Shown here: one piece after another, positions 53,322 through 61,898 of the stretch | Layout: every line of letters starts with the position of its first letter | Numbering within the stretch: the stretch's first letter is position 1 | Origin: Acidobacteriota bacterium | Lineage (GTDB): Bacteria; Acidobacteriota; Terriglobia; Acidiferrales; UBA7541 | Direction: 5' to 3' | Length of the DNA: 64,000 nt | Assembly (NCBI GenBank): GCA_013289825.1 | Contig: JABCZF010000009.1 | Coordinates: 62,001 to 126,000 of the forward strand | The notes under the pieces: model-generated | What the model was told of the DNA's origin: nothing | The model's database searches: none | What the model saw: only the letters and a program-made list of their open reading frames with translations | Translations under genes and position numbers: made by a program

Positions 53322-54413
53322 ATGCAAACGATCAACAATTCGAACGTCAAGGCCACCATACAAGTCTCGCCCCGCAAGGCCGCCCAATACTGGCGCGCCA
53401 CTCTCGAACGCGACGCGCGCGCCGACGGGACCTTCGTACTGGCCGTCCGCTCCACGCACATTTATTGCCGCCCATCCTGCCCGGCCCGCCGCCCGTTGCG
53501 GCAAAATGTCACTTTCTTCTACACCGGCGCCGAGGCGGAAAAACAAGGTTTTCGCCCCTGCCTTCGCTGCCGCCCAAATGAGATTGCCGCTTCCGCGGCG
53601 CTCGTCGCACGTGCCGCAAAATATCTTTCCGAGTCTTCAGAAGAAGGCCTGCGCCTCTCCGAAGTCGCGAGACAACTTAATTCGAATGCCGGAACGCTTC
53701 GCCGAGCCTTCCGGCAAGTGACCGGCCTTGCTCCTCGCGAACTCGCCGAAGCACTGCGTGTGAAACGCTTCAAGAGTTTGCTGCGCGCAGGAAAAAACAT
53801 CACCGATGCGCTCTACGAAACCGGCTACGGTTCGTCCAGCCGCGTCTATGAACGCAGCAACGCACAGCTGGGAATGACGCCTCTAACCTATCGAAAGGGA
53901 GGAAAAGGTATGAAAATCGAATACACCATTGCCAAGTCACCGCTCGGAAAGGTTTTGGTCGCGGCCACGGAACGCGGCGTGTCCGCGATCTATTTGGGAG
54001 ACGCGCAAAACAAACTCGTCGCGGAGTTGCGCGAAGAATATCCTCGCGCGGAAATCTCTCCTGCTACGGGCAACGTGCAGCGCTGGGTCCGTGAAATTGT
54101 TCAACGAATCGAGGGCCAGCCCGCGCAGGTGGAACTCCCGCTGGACTTGCAAGCAACGGCGTTTCAACGCCGCGTCTGGCAGGAGTTGCAGCGCATTCCA
54201 CGCGGAACGACGCGCACCTACTCCGAGGTCGCCCGCGCCCTGGGACGTCCGAAGGCCGTTCGCGCAGTGGCCCGGGCATGCGCAAGCAACCCTGTTTCGA
54301 TTGTCGTGCCGTGCCACCGGGTTATCCGCGAGGACGGCAGCCTTGCGGGTTATCGCTGGGGACTCACTCGCAAAGAGCAGCTCCTCGCCACCGAGCGAGC
54401 CGTGGCGGACTGA
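53322..54413 (+). CDS. ada: Ada: bifunctional alkylation-response regulator and O6-methylguanine-DNA methyltransferase
   Basis: 363 residues. The N-terminal Ada domain has C49, C53, C80 and C83 (YCRPSCPAR; RPCLRC), where the first Cys accepts methyl from phosphotriesters. An AraC-type helix-turn-helix (about 95-190) follows. The C-terminal transferase has the acceptor C331 in VVPCHRVI. All are intact. It repairs DNA and activates its regulon. The ATG at 53322 is preferred; one at 53262 is possible. Confidence 0.92.
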   Translation: MQTINNSNVKATIQVSPRKAAQYWRATLERDARADGTFVLAVRSTHIYCRPSCPARRPLRQNVTFFYTGAEAEKQGFRPCLRCRPNEIAASAALVARAAKYLSESSEEGLRLSEVARQLNSNAGTLRRAFRQVTGLAPRELAEALRVKRFKSLLRAGKNITDALYETGYGSSSRVYERSNAQLGMTPLTYRKGGKGMKIEYTIAKSPLGKVLVAATERGVSAIYLGDAQNKLVAELREEYPRAEISPATGNVQRWVREIVQRIEGQPAQVELPLDLQATAFQRRVWQELQRIPRGTTRTYSEVARALGRPKAVRAVARACASNPVSIVVPCHRVIREDGSLAGYRWGLTRKEQLLATERAVAD

Positions 54414-54770
54414 CAGGGCCAGCTATCAATCGACCTAGTCCGCAAAATTCCTGATTTGGGAAGTACGGAAGGCCTTGCTTTGGTCGAAATCCGTTGTGTA
54501 CGCGGTTTGCCAACCAAAAGTGAGGCCTGCGCTTGAACGAACCCACCCAGCAGACTGTTTTTTTTCAGATATTTCTGGTCGACTGGTGGTCGCGAAGTTT
54601 GAGCAATGGCAGGGCCGTTAGGATGGCGGGGCGATTCTGCTCAAGGCCGCCGAGCGGCGCTTAGACCGGGCCGCGGCTTGCGTGGCTGGTCTCCTAGAGA
54701 CGACCCGGAACCCGGCGCGGCATGCGTGGGGTGCCGGGCTTTGTAGGCGTCAACCGTTACCCCGTCACTC
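54414..54770. other. Intergenic between ada and the lolA-like gene
   Basis: About 357 bases, no gene. CCCGGC (54711-54716) and GCCGGG (54733-54738) form a stem followed on the plus strand by CTTTGT, too weak for a clear terminator. Nothing else is recognisable. Confidence 0.45.
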
Positions 54771-55472
54771 TCAGGCGTGCGGTTTTTCGTGGCTCGCGTT
54801 TTTCGGCCAATCCTGCTTGAACCTAGAATCGTTGATCTTGAGATTCTTCATCATGCTGGTGTAGTGGAACAAGATATAGTCACCGGAACCGCTCTCAAAA
54901 ATTTTCTGTTGAATCGGCAGCCAGGAAGCTTCGTCGATCCACATCTGAATGCGGGTGATCTGACTGCGAATCTGATCGCCTTTCGGAGTCAACTCCACCA
55001 CAACAGTTTTTCTGTGGTCTAGCTCTTCTTCACCGGTGGCCGTCACCACATAGCTTTTCTTGAGATCTTCACTCTTGGTCCCGAACCCCAGACGGATGTA
55101 TTGATCCACCATCGCGCGATTCTTGCCGAGGTCATATTCTTCCACGCGATTCAGTTTGGGGTTGTAAAGGAAAAGGGAATCGCCGGTGCGCAATATCGTT
55201 CGCGCCTCGGGCTTCGTAAATTCGATCCGCATTTTCTGGTCGCGCCGGACGAAAATCTGTCCCGTTTCCGTGGATGTGTCTTGCACTACGGCGGTGTATT
55301 TTACGTTCTCGATATCCGCCGTCAGCGTGCGGAAATCCTTCGCGGACTTATCCATCATCTCGAGCACTCCGTCGGTCGTCCACTTCGCCGCCGTTTGCGC
55401 GGCACCCGCCACGACCGCGAAAGCTTCCGCGCCAAGCGCAAGAATCAATGGAATAAAATGCCGTTTGGTCAA
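54771..55472 (-). CDS. LolA-like periplasmic lipoprotein carrier
   Basis: 233 residues with a signal peptide ending near GAAQ. The LolA pattern is clear: DFRTLTADIENVKYTAVVQDTSTETGQIFVRRDQKMRIEFTKPEARTILRTGDSLFLYNPKLNRVEEYDL, then a half-open beta-barrel to about 205. LolA carries lipoproteins across the periplasm. It is the last gene of the minus-strand cluster, 129 bases after the small membrane gene. Confidence 0.82.
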   Translation of the reverse strand: MTKRHFIPLILALGAEAFAVVAGAAQTAAKWTTDGVLEMMDKSAKDFRTLTADIENVKYTAVVQDTSTETGQIFVRRDQKMRIEFTKPEARTILRTGDSLFLYNPKLNRVEEYDLGKNRAMVDQYIRLGFGTKSEDLKKSYVVTATGEEELDHRKTVVVELTPKGDQIRSQITRIQMWIDEASWLPIQQKIFESGSGDYILFHYTSMMKNLKINDSRFKQDWPKNASHEKPHA

Positions 55473-55601
55473 TAGAAGCCCCTATGAGTGCTCACTGGTG
55501 TGGCTGGTCAGGCGCTCTTAAATCCTAGCATATACATAGAGATGCACGAACTTTGCCCGGCGTTACGCTAGAACTCACGCGGGCAGCCGCGGGTCTTGTT
55601 G

Positions 55602-55994
55602 CTAACGGTGTATTTCCACGTGATAGGCAATCACCGTGCCCTGCTCGTCGCGCACCGGATCGATCTTGGCGATGGTGAACCGTTTGTTGCGAAGTTCAGG
55701 CAGCGATTTGCCCATGGCGTTGTGCAGTTCATTCTCAAGCGCCGGCGTTTGTTCCGGAGGCGCCAGAATCCGCGCATCGACGCGGTAGGTTTTATTTTCG
55801 CCTTCCTCGCTGACCAGCACCACTTGCCCGGGAGTGTTCGCCGGAAGGCCCATCTGCGGCTGGTCGTGGAACCACGCCCGCGGCGTCGCCAGTACAAAAA
55901 CCAAAATCAGAATGACCGCGGCGTCATACGGCCACGTGCCGCGCTCGTACGCCCAGAAAAACGTCTTCGACAGAATCTGTCCGAGACTCGCCAT
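55602..55994 (-). CDS. Small one-helix membrane protein of the Lol-like cluster
   Basis: 130 residues from the ATG at 55994, directly after the ATPase stop. One transmembrane helix lies at about 26-45 (AAVILILVFVLATPRAWF). Residues 55-130 are soluble, with charged beta-like segments (TYRVDARILAPP, RFTIAKIDPVRDEQGTVIAYHVEIHR). No family is recognised. Its fixed place between ATPase and LolA suggests a structural role in the same system. A start at 56021 is possible. Confidence 0.65.
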   Translation of the reverse strand: MASLGQILSKTFFWAYERGTWPYDAAVILILVFVLATPRAWFHDQPQMGLPANTPGQVVLVSEEGENKTYRVDARILAPPEQTPALENELHNAMGKSLPELRNKRFTIAKIDPVRDEQGTVIAYHVEIHR

Positions 55995-55995
55995 C

Positions 55996-56742
55996 TCAGT
56001 CCGCAGGAACTCCGTCGACAATCACGCCATCCCGCATGTGCACCACGCGGTCGAAATAAGTCGTGGCTTCGGGATTGTGGGTGATCATGACGATCGTCTG
56101 ACCCAAGTCTTTGTTGAGCTGCCGCAACATCTCGAGCACCACTTCCGAGTTTTTTGAATCCAGATTGCCGGTAGGCTCGTCGGCCAGCAGAATTTTTGGC
56201 TCATTGATAATCGCCCGGGCAATGGCCACGCGCTGCTGCTCCCCACCAGAAAGCTCCGAGGGCTTATGTTGCAGGCGTCCTGCAAGACCCAGCAAGCCGG
56301 TCACGACGTCAAAACGGTGCGGGTCAAAACCGTCCCCGTGAATAAACTGTGCGATCGCGATGTTGCCCTTGGCCGTCAGCGTGGGGAGGAGGTTAAATCG
56401 CTGGAAGACAAATCCAATTTTACTCCGCCGCAGCTTGGTCCTCTCGGCGTCGCTCATGGCTGTCAAATCGTTGCCGTCCACCAGCACGCGGCCCTTGGAC
56501 GCTTGCGCCAACCCGCCTATCACATAAAGGAGAGAGGATTTCCCGCAACCCGAAGGCCCCATAACCGCCACCGATTCGCCGGGCGCCACAGCGAAGTTCA
56601 CACCACGGAGCGCGGGAACGTCCACTTTCCCTGCGCGGTAGAGCTTCCACAGATTTTCTGTTTTAAGTATCGGCTCCAAGCTCTTTTTTCCTGGGACCAT
56701 CAGCCCTTCGGCAGGTTGCTGTATTGTAGCTGCGATTCCCAT
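55996..56742 (-). CDS. LolD/MacB-type ABC ATPase
   Basis: 248 residues. Walker A is GPSGCGKSS (about 60-68), the signature [14 protein letters not shown], Walker [13 protein letters not shown], and H-loop [21 protein letters not shown] after the Q-loop is typical of the LolD/FtsE/MacB group that drives mechanotransmission rather than transport. Its permease lies 95 bases upstream. No membrane-fusion gene is present, which argues against a MacAB exporter. Confidence 0.88.
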   Translation of the reverse strand: MGIAATIQQPAEGLMVPGKKSLEPILKTENLWKLYRAGKVDVPALRGVNFAVAPGESVAVMGPSGCGKSSLLYVIGGLAQASKGRVLVDGNDLTAMSDAERTKLRRSKIGFVFQRFNLLPTLTAKGNIAIAQFIHGDGFDPHRFDVVTGLLGLAGRLQHKPSELSGGEQQRVAIARAIINEPKILLADEPTGNLDSKNSEVVLEMLRQLNKDLGQTIVMITHNPEATTYFDRVVHMRDGVIVDGVPAD

Positions 56743-56837
56743 TGCTGCCTAGCCGCTGGGCGCGTCCGCGGGGTTTTCCGCTCTTCTCACCTTACCGCTC
56801 TCTGGCGTCTCCCCAGCCTTTGGCCTTCCGCTGCTTC

Positions 56838-57938
56838 TCAATCGTAGGAGAGCGCTTCGACGGCATCTTTGCGGCTCGCCATCCACGCCGGATAGCTGGC
56901 GCCGAGCAGCGCTCCCGCCAGCGCAATCCCTGCCGCGCGAAGAATCCATGGCCACGTTATGAGAATGGACAAGGTTGGAAACCCTGCCAAAAATGCCGCC
57001 CGCACCACGTAGCTTAGCCCGACCCCGGCCACAATTCCCATCACGCAAAGCCCCGCCGACTCCGTCAGCAACGCCCGCACGATGAACGCCCGGCCCGCTC
57101 CGAGCGATTTCAAAACGCCGATGTCGCGGGTCCGCTCGATCACCGTCGTATACATCGTCAAAAAAATCACCAGCAAGCCGATAGCGACCGCCAACCAGAT
57201 CATGGCGTCGATAAATGTCTGCAACCCTGGAATGTTCGTCGAAGTCATCAAGGACAGCAGCGAACTCAGCGGACGCACGGTGTAGCCCGGCAAAAGATGG
57301 CGAATCTCGTCCATCACATCTTCGGTGTGCTCCGGGCGCGTACACTTCAGCCAAAAAATGGAAGCTTTATCGGGCGCGCCCACCAGGTCCTGAAGCGTCG
57401 CCAGCGGAACAAACAATCGCGCACCTTTTCCGTGCTCGATGATGGCTGCGACATGCCAGTCGTGGTTCAGGAGCTTGAAGGTGTCCCCGACTTGAATGTG
57501 TTTCGCGGCCGCCGCCAAATCGTCGACCAGAAGGTCGTCCGGCCCCTCCATGTCATGTCCCTGTAGAAATACAAAGCCTCCGGACACTGCGCGGAAGCTG
57601 TCCGAATCGATCCCGTAAACCACGTCCACGCCGCCCGAAGAGCTGAATTGCAGGAGAGCCGGGGCAACCGATTGCACGTATTTCAATTCCGCCAGTTTGT
57701 CACCGATCTTGATGGGCATGGGCGCCCCGGTCATTCCGATGAACACGGAAGCGGCAGGCGGCTGAAGCATTACGTCCGCTCCGATGCCCTCGATGCGCTT
57801 GGCCGTTTCCGTCAGCAAACCGGATGTCAGTCCCACGATCAACACGACTAGCGCGACTTCGACGGCAACGGCAAGTACGCCGATCAACGTACGCAGCGGC
57901 CGGTGCAGCAAGTTCCGGACAATCAGCTCGCCCATCAT
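56838..57938 (-). CDS. FtsX-type ABC permease (LolC/E-like or MacB-like)
   Basis: 366 residues. One N-terminal helix (about 16-40), a periplasmic domain of about 200 residues (LAELKYVQSVAPALLQF, LFVPLATLQDLVGAP), and three C-terminal helices (about 242-265, 290-318 and 328-352) give the four-helix FtsX/MacB layout. ERTRDIGVLKSLGAGRAFIVRALLTE is the coupling segment. It overlaps the LolB-like gene by four bases. The size is a little shorter than E. coli LolC. Confidence 0.87.
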   Translation of the reverse strand: MMGELIVRNLLHRPLRTLIGVLAVAVEVALVVLIVGLTSGLLTETAKRIEGIGADVMLQPPAASVFIGMTGAPMPIKIGDKLAELKYVQSVAPALLQFSSSGGVDVVYGIDSDSFRAVSGGFVFLQGHDMEGPDDLLVDDLAAAAKHIQVGDTFKLLNHDWHVAAIIEHGKGARLFVPLATLQDLVGAPDKASIFWLKCTRPEHTEDVMDEIRHLLPGYTVRPLSSLLSLMTSTNIPGLQTFIDAMIWLAVAIGLLVIFLTMYTTVIERTRDIGVLKSLGAGRAFIVRALLTESAGLCVMGIVAGVGLSYVVRAAFLAGFPTLSILITWPWILRAAGIALAGALLGASYPAWMASRKDAVEALSYD

Positions 57939-58843
57939 GGCTTTTTCTCCGGCGCTTCTTCGCCAACACGGACGAGTTCAGAACCCGCAGGCTGCTCGAG
58001 CTTGAATCGATCCGCTGGAATGTCTTCATTCAACGTCAGCTTGGTGACCTCGAAGTCCAGCCGGTAATCATCGTGTGGCCTATCGATTTGAATCAAGCGG
58101 GGGAAAAGAGTAATCCCGGACGCGGCGGCAGATGTTTGCCCCTGATCGCCGGTATGCGGCTCCCAATCGGAGTAGCGCACGTCGGAAAGCAATGCGCCTT
58201 TCCGCCCAAATTCCTCTAAACGCACGACCTCAAGATCGGCGCGGTTAAACCAGATCTTTCGCGCGATTTCCTTTTGATATCCACCACGTAGGACGGTGAG
58301 CACATAATATCGAGCGCTCTCGTCGTTGAACTCTTCGAGTAGCACGTCTTCTTCCTTGCGAATCTCGGTCCAAAGAAGCGCGTCCAGCAGATGCTGCGGC
58401 CTCAGATTTTCGATTGGTTTGCTGCTGGGGCGCTCCAAGGAGATGGCCCCAACAAGAAACTTATTCCTGGAAGGAATCGACACGCGAAAAGATTCCGCAT
58501 CGCCGGTCATATCGAAGACCGTTTTTCCGATCACCGGCGCCTGCCCGATCATGCGAATGTAAGCCGGCCGCTCGGCCAGAAGAAAGGCCTTCACCTCGTG
58601 ATACTCCTCGATTACGCCGCTGTATTTTGAACCGGCCACGGGCTTCAGCTGCACGGTCGCGTTCACGCTCTGCACTCCTCGCGCCACGCCGTTGTATTTC
58701 TCCAGCAACTCCTCCCGCGTGGCATCCTTCACGACGACAATCTGCCTCGCCGGCAGGTTCTTCTTGGCGCTGACCGCGCCGCCGCAGCTGTAAGAAATCG
58801 CCGCCACTGTCGCCCCTAGCATGCACGCCAACCCACGCCGCAT
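57935..58843 (-). CDS. LolB/LolA-fold-like exported protein
   Basis: 302 residues. The N-terminus is hydrophobic with a Cys in ISYSCGG, but the -3 position is not the usual Leu, so lipidation is uncertain. The body has repeated beta strands of the LolA/LolB fold: GVQSVNATVQLKPVAGSKYSGVIEEY, RPAYIRMIGQAPVIGKTVFDMTGD, FNRADLEVVRLEEFG, and RLDFEVTKLTLN. It could receive or release lipoproteins. It is coupled to the permease (ATGA), with a gap of 141 bases to the gene before it. Confidence 0.68.
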   Translation of the reverse strand: MRRGLACMLGATVAAISYSCGGAVSAKKNLPARQIVVVKDATREELLEKYNGVARGVQSVNATVQLKPVAGSKYSGVIEEYHEVKAFLLAERPAYIRMIGQAPVIGKTVFDMTGDAESFRVSIPSRNKFLVGAISLERPSSKPIENLRPQHLLDALLWTEIRKEEDVLLEEFNDESARYYVLTVLRGGYQKEIARKIWFNRADLEVVRLEEFGRKGALLSDVRYSDWEPHTGDQGQTSAAASGITLFPRLIQIDRPHDDYRLDFEVTKLTLNEDIPADRFKLEQPAGSELVRVGEEAPEKKP

Positions 58844-58984
58844 CAGTCTCTTCCGCCCCTTAGGTACAAATTAAGCAATCTAACCGCCACGCCCAAACGC
58901 CCCCACCAGACGCCCCTGCGCGCTGCCCATCACCATTATGAACGAGTCCCCCGGGAGACTCGGAACCATTGCCAGCGGCAGGGC

Positions 58985-59581
58985 CTATTGCGGCCGCGCG
59001 ATGTAAATATCAAAAGGCAGCACCGCGGGCCGCGCGCGTCGTATGACTTCACTGGCCCACAACGTAGCGCTGAGCAGCGTAACCCAACCGTCGTCCGGCT
59101 CGCAGATCGCGCAAAAAACGTAGCGCTCGTAGGCCAGTTGGTAGGCGTCCACGCCACGCTTTGAAAGGTCGCCTTCCAGCCGGGCATCAGGGGTTTCCGC
59201 GGCAGCTCCCGCACGTATTCCAAAGGTTTCCCCTTCGAAGCGCTCAAAAAGCTGGAAAAGTTGACCCGCTCGCGGCTGCGGCAAGACCACGCACCGCCCG
59301 CCGGCTTCGCGAAACTCGATTTTCCGCGCCTTGCAGAATTCCTGAACGCGATCGATGTGGCTGAAAAAATCCACGACGTAGAATTCCTCCCCCGCCAGTG
59401 CAGGGAAGACCGCGGACCAGATTTCCGCTGCTTTTTTACCGCGAACCGGCTCTCGGTTTTCCGTTTCGACCAGTTCGAGCCCGACCGTTTTCACACCCGG
59501 CCCGAGGTCCAGGGCTTCCACGTCCAATGAAAAGGGAGGCAGTTCTAGCGCGTCAGGCGGCGCGCCGGGAGGAAGACTCAT
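58985..59581 (-). CDS. Unknown protein, coupled pair member 2
   Basis: 198 residues, soluble and without a signal peptide. Pro/Leu-rich start, then KKAAEIWSAVFPALAGEEFYVVDFF, CKARKIEFREAGGRCVVLPQP and a C-terminal LSATLWASEVIRRARPAVLPFDIYIARPQ. No family is recognised. It overlaps the previous gene in ATGA, so the pair is made together. Placed between mltG and the Lol-like genes, it may have a cell-envelope role. Confidence 0.6.
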   Translation of the reverse strand: MSLPPGAPPDALELPPFSLDVEALDLGPGVKTVGLELVETENREPVRGKKAAEIWSAVFPALAGEEFYVVDFFSHIDRVQEFCKARKIEFREAGGRCVVLPQPRAGQLFQLFERFEGETFGIRAGAAAETPDARLEGDLSKRGVDAYQLAYERYVFCAICEPDDGWVTLLSATLWASEVIRRARPAVLPFDIYIARPQ

Positions 59582-60135
59582 TCCAAAGTCTCCGCTTGGG
59601 GAAATCTGGACTTGAAATCAGGAGACTGCTTCCGTACGTCCAGCCAGTCGAAAAACGCATCCGGAGTCTCGAGCCAAATGCGAAACCAACTGGCGATTTC
59701 CACTTTTTCCGCGCGCTTGCTGGCTTCCACTTTCTGATTTCGCGAAATCATTTCCGCGCGGCGTTTGCCGAGCCGCGCCACTGCCAAAACGCGTTCGACC
59801 GCGGCATGCTCGCCTTGTGTCCGAAATTTCCGCATCAGCTCATCCAGCCGCATGATGCTCACTTCCGCGTCGTCCAGCGTCTTAAAGTGCAGCAGGTCTT
59901 CGAACTCCTCTTCGTACTGCTCTTCGGCCTCTTCTTGCAGCGTCAGCAGCACTTTCCACCCCGCGGATTTCAAAACGTCTCCGATGTATTCCGAGCTGGT
60001 CTTCCCCGCCTCTCCGTGTTCCGCTTGCAACCGCCGGCGCAGTTGATCGATCTCCGCGAGCGTCCATTTCGAGGCCCCGATCTCTCTGGCCGTCTCAAGG
60101 ATTAGATCCTTCTTCGATTTTTCCGAATCAGTCAT
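59578..60135 (-). CDS. Unknown protein, coupled pair member 1
   Basis: 185 residues from the ATG at 60135, whose A is also the last base of the mltG stop (TGATG). A helix-rich, charged protein (KKDLILETAREIGASKWTLAEIDQLRRRLQ; EEAEEQYEEEFEDLLHFKTLDDAEVSIMRLDELMRKF). No membrane helix or signal. No family is recognised. Both overlaps suggest strict co-expression with mltG. Confidence 0.62.
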   Translation of the reverse strand: MTDSEKSKKDLILETAREIGASKWTLAEIDQLRRRLQAEHGEAGKTSSEYIGDVLKSAGWKVLLTLQEEAEEQYEEEFEDLLHFKTLDDAEVSIMRLDELMRKFRTQGEHAAVERVLAVARLGKRRAEMISRNQKVEASKRAEKVEIASWFRIWLETPDAFFDWLDVRKQSPDFKSRFPQAETLE

Positions 60136-61253
60136 CAAGCTGTGCCCTTATGCGGTTTGCCGTGGGTCTTCTTTTTGCTTTGCGCCCTCGCCGGTGTCTC
60201 GGGCGGGGGAGGCGGAGGATCGGCCGGAAGTCCCGCCAGCAGACGGCGGTACTTTGTCACATTCCGGTTGTGTTCGGCCAGTGTCGCGCTGAAAAAATGA
60301 CCGCCCTCCGTGTTGGCAACAAAATAGAGGTAGCCCGTCTCGGCCGGGTGCAGCGCCGCGCGCAGCGATGCTTCTCCCGGATTGCCAATCGGTCCCGGCG
60401 GCAAGCCCGTGTGTTCATAGGTGTTGTAAGGCGAGTGCACGTGCAGGTCGGCTCCGGTCAGTGTTCCATTGTAGCGGCCTTCTTGTTGCATGACATAGAT
60501 CACTGTCGGGTCGCATTGCAGCATCATGTCTTTGCGCAGGCGATTCTCAAAGACTCCCGCGACCAACGGGCGCTCGTCTTTTTTTGGCGTTTCACGCTCG
60601 ACCAGCGACGCCAGCGTCACGATGGAAGAAATCGGGTAGCCGGAGGGAAGCCGCGTTTTGTCGTCGCCCGCCAGTGGCGGCAAGATGCGCACCCACTGTT
60701 CCTTGAATTTCTTCACCATCGCGGCGGTCAATTCTACGGCGATTGGATGCCTGGGCATTTGATACGTTGCAGGAAACAGAAAGCCTTCGAGCGTCAAGGC
60801 GTGCGGGTCGATGTCGCGAACCAGCATGGGATCGCTGGCCGCTTTCACGAAATCATCGGCGGAAAGAAAATGCCCGGTTTCGAGGTCATGCGCGATGTCG
60901 TACAGAGTTTCGCCTTCGCGCACGGTGAACGGAATTTGATAGACGTCGCCCTTCGCCAGCCGCCAGAAAATGTCGCGCCCGCTTACGGCGTGATCGAAGA
61001 AATATTCTCCCGCTTCGAGCGATCGCCGCGGATGCCGCCGTGCATAGATTTCGAACGCAATCGCGCTGCGCACCACGCCGTTATTCTCCAGCAAGCGGGC
61101 CACCCCGCGGCTCGAGGCCCCGTGCGGCACGGTAACGAACACTCCTTCCGTCGCGAAACCCTGATACGGCTTGGTGATGCAATACCATCCCCAGCCCCCG
61201 GCTGCTCCAGCAGCCAGCGCCAACACCAAGATAAGTAGCAAAACTTTCTTCAA
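60135..61253 (-). CDS. mltG: Endolytic murein transglycosylase MltG
   Basis: 372 residues from a TTG at 61253 (GAGGG about 5 bases upstream). One N-terminal transmembrane helix (about 4-28), a LysM-like domain (about 35-120; FTVREGETLYDIAHDL), and the YceG catalytic domain with Glu in LASLVERET and LPPGPIGNPGEASLRAALHP. It cuts new glycan strands during peptidoglycan synthesis. A low-complexity Lys/Pro tail ends it. It follows ruvX, a common neighbour in this order. Confidence 0.92.
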   Translation of the reverse strand: MKKVLLLILVLALAAGAAGGWGWYCITKPYQGFATEGVFVTVPHGASSRGVARLLENNGVVRSAIAFEIYARRHPRRSLEAGEYFFDHAVSGRDIFWRLAKGDVYQIPFTVREGETLYDIAHDLETGHFLSADDFVKAASDPMLVRDIDPHALTLEGFLFPATYQMPRHPIAVELTAAMVKKFKEQWVRILPPLAGDDKTRLPSGYPISSIVTLASLVERETPKKDERPLVAGVFENRLRKDMMLQCDPTVIYVMQQEGRYNGTLTGADLHVHSPYNTYEHTGLPPGPIGNPGEASLRAALHPAETGYLYFVANTEGGHFFSATLAEHNRNVTKYRRLLAGLPADPPPPPPETPARAQSKKKTHGKPHKGTA

Positions 61254-61284
61254 TGCGCCCTCGCAAGCGTCCGGCCCACGCGTT

Positions 61285-61779
61285 TCACGTAGCCTCTTCG
61301 ACCGTTTGCGCCACCTGCCGTCGGTCCAAATACTCCTTCAAAATCAAGGCCGCAGCCATAGCGTCCACGCCCGGTCTGGCATTCTCTTTCTTCTGTTTTT
61401 TGCTGGAAGGGGCGTGTATCGTCCGGCCCTGTTGCTCTTCGAGCATGCGCTCCGCTTCCCAACTCGTCAGCCGTTCGTCCACCATCTCGACGGGCAACCC
61501 AAACTGCTTGTGCACGCGTTGCCCGAACCGCGCCGCTTCTTCTGCCATCTCCCCGCGCGTTCCATCCAGTCGCAGTGGCAGCCCCACGACAATTTGCCGC
61601 ACCCCATGCTCGCGCAGCAACTCCCGCAACCGCCGCATATCTTCGTTCCGGTTGATCCGTGCCAACGTCCCCAACGGCCGCGCCAGCCCGTCCTGCCGAT
61701 CGGCAATGGCCAGCCCGATCCTCGCCCGCCCATAGTCCAGCGCCAGAATACGCGCCGGCTTGGAAACTTCACCATCCAT
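61285..61779 (-). CDS. ruvX: RuvX/YqgF-family Holliday junction resolvase-like
   Basis: 164 residues from the ATG at 61779. RNase H-fold motifs are kept: ILALDYGRARIGLAIAD (D at about 13), VVGLPLRLDGT, VDERLTSWEAERML and DAMAAALILKEYL. The family is implicated in pre-16S rRNA processing. The mltG gene follows after 31 bases. Confidence 0.9.
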   Translation of the reverse strand: MDGEVSKPARILALDYGRARIGLAIADRQDGLARPLGTLARINRNEDMRRLRELLREHGVRQIVVGLPLRLDGTRGEMAEEAARFGQRVHKQFGLPVEMVDERLTSWEAERMLEEQQGRTIHAPSSKKQKKENARPGVDAMAAALILKEYLDRRQVAQTVEEAT

Positions 61780-61898
61780 AGTCGTCTCTCTCACACTTCC
61801 AGTATACCGGGAAGCAATTCGCAAAATGTGGGATGCTGCTTAAGAATTGATAACGGGCAGGAGCAGCAGACTCTTGCAATTTGGACCAAGCGGCACAC

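Noticed and set aside
55996..57938. MacAB-type drug exporter
   Set aside because: No MacA-like membrane-fusion protein lies near, and LolA/LolB-like genes flank the ABC pair.
57935..58843. Canonical lipobox in the LolB-like protein
   Set aside because: The residues before the Cys (SYS-C) do not match the usual Leu at -3, so lipidation was left open.
60150..61238. 362-codon open frame antisense to mltG
   Set aside because: The mltG frame has clear catalytic motifs; the antisense reading has none.
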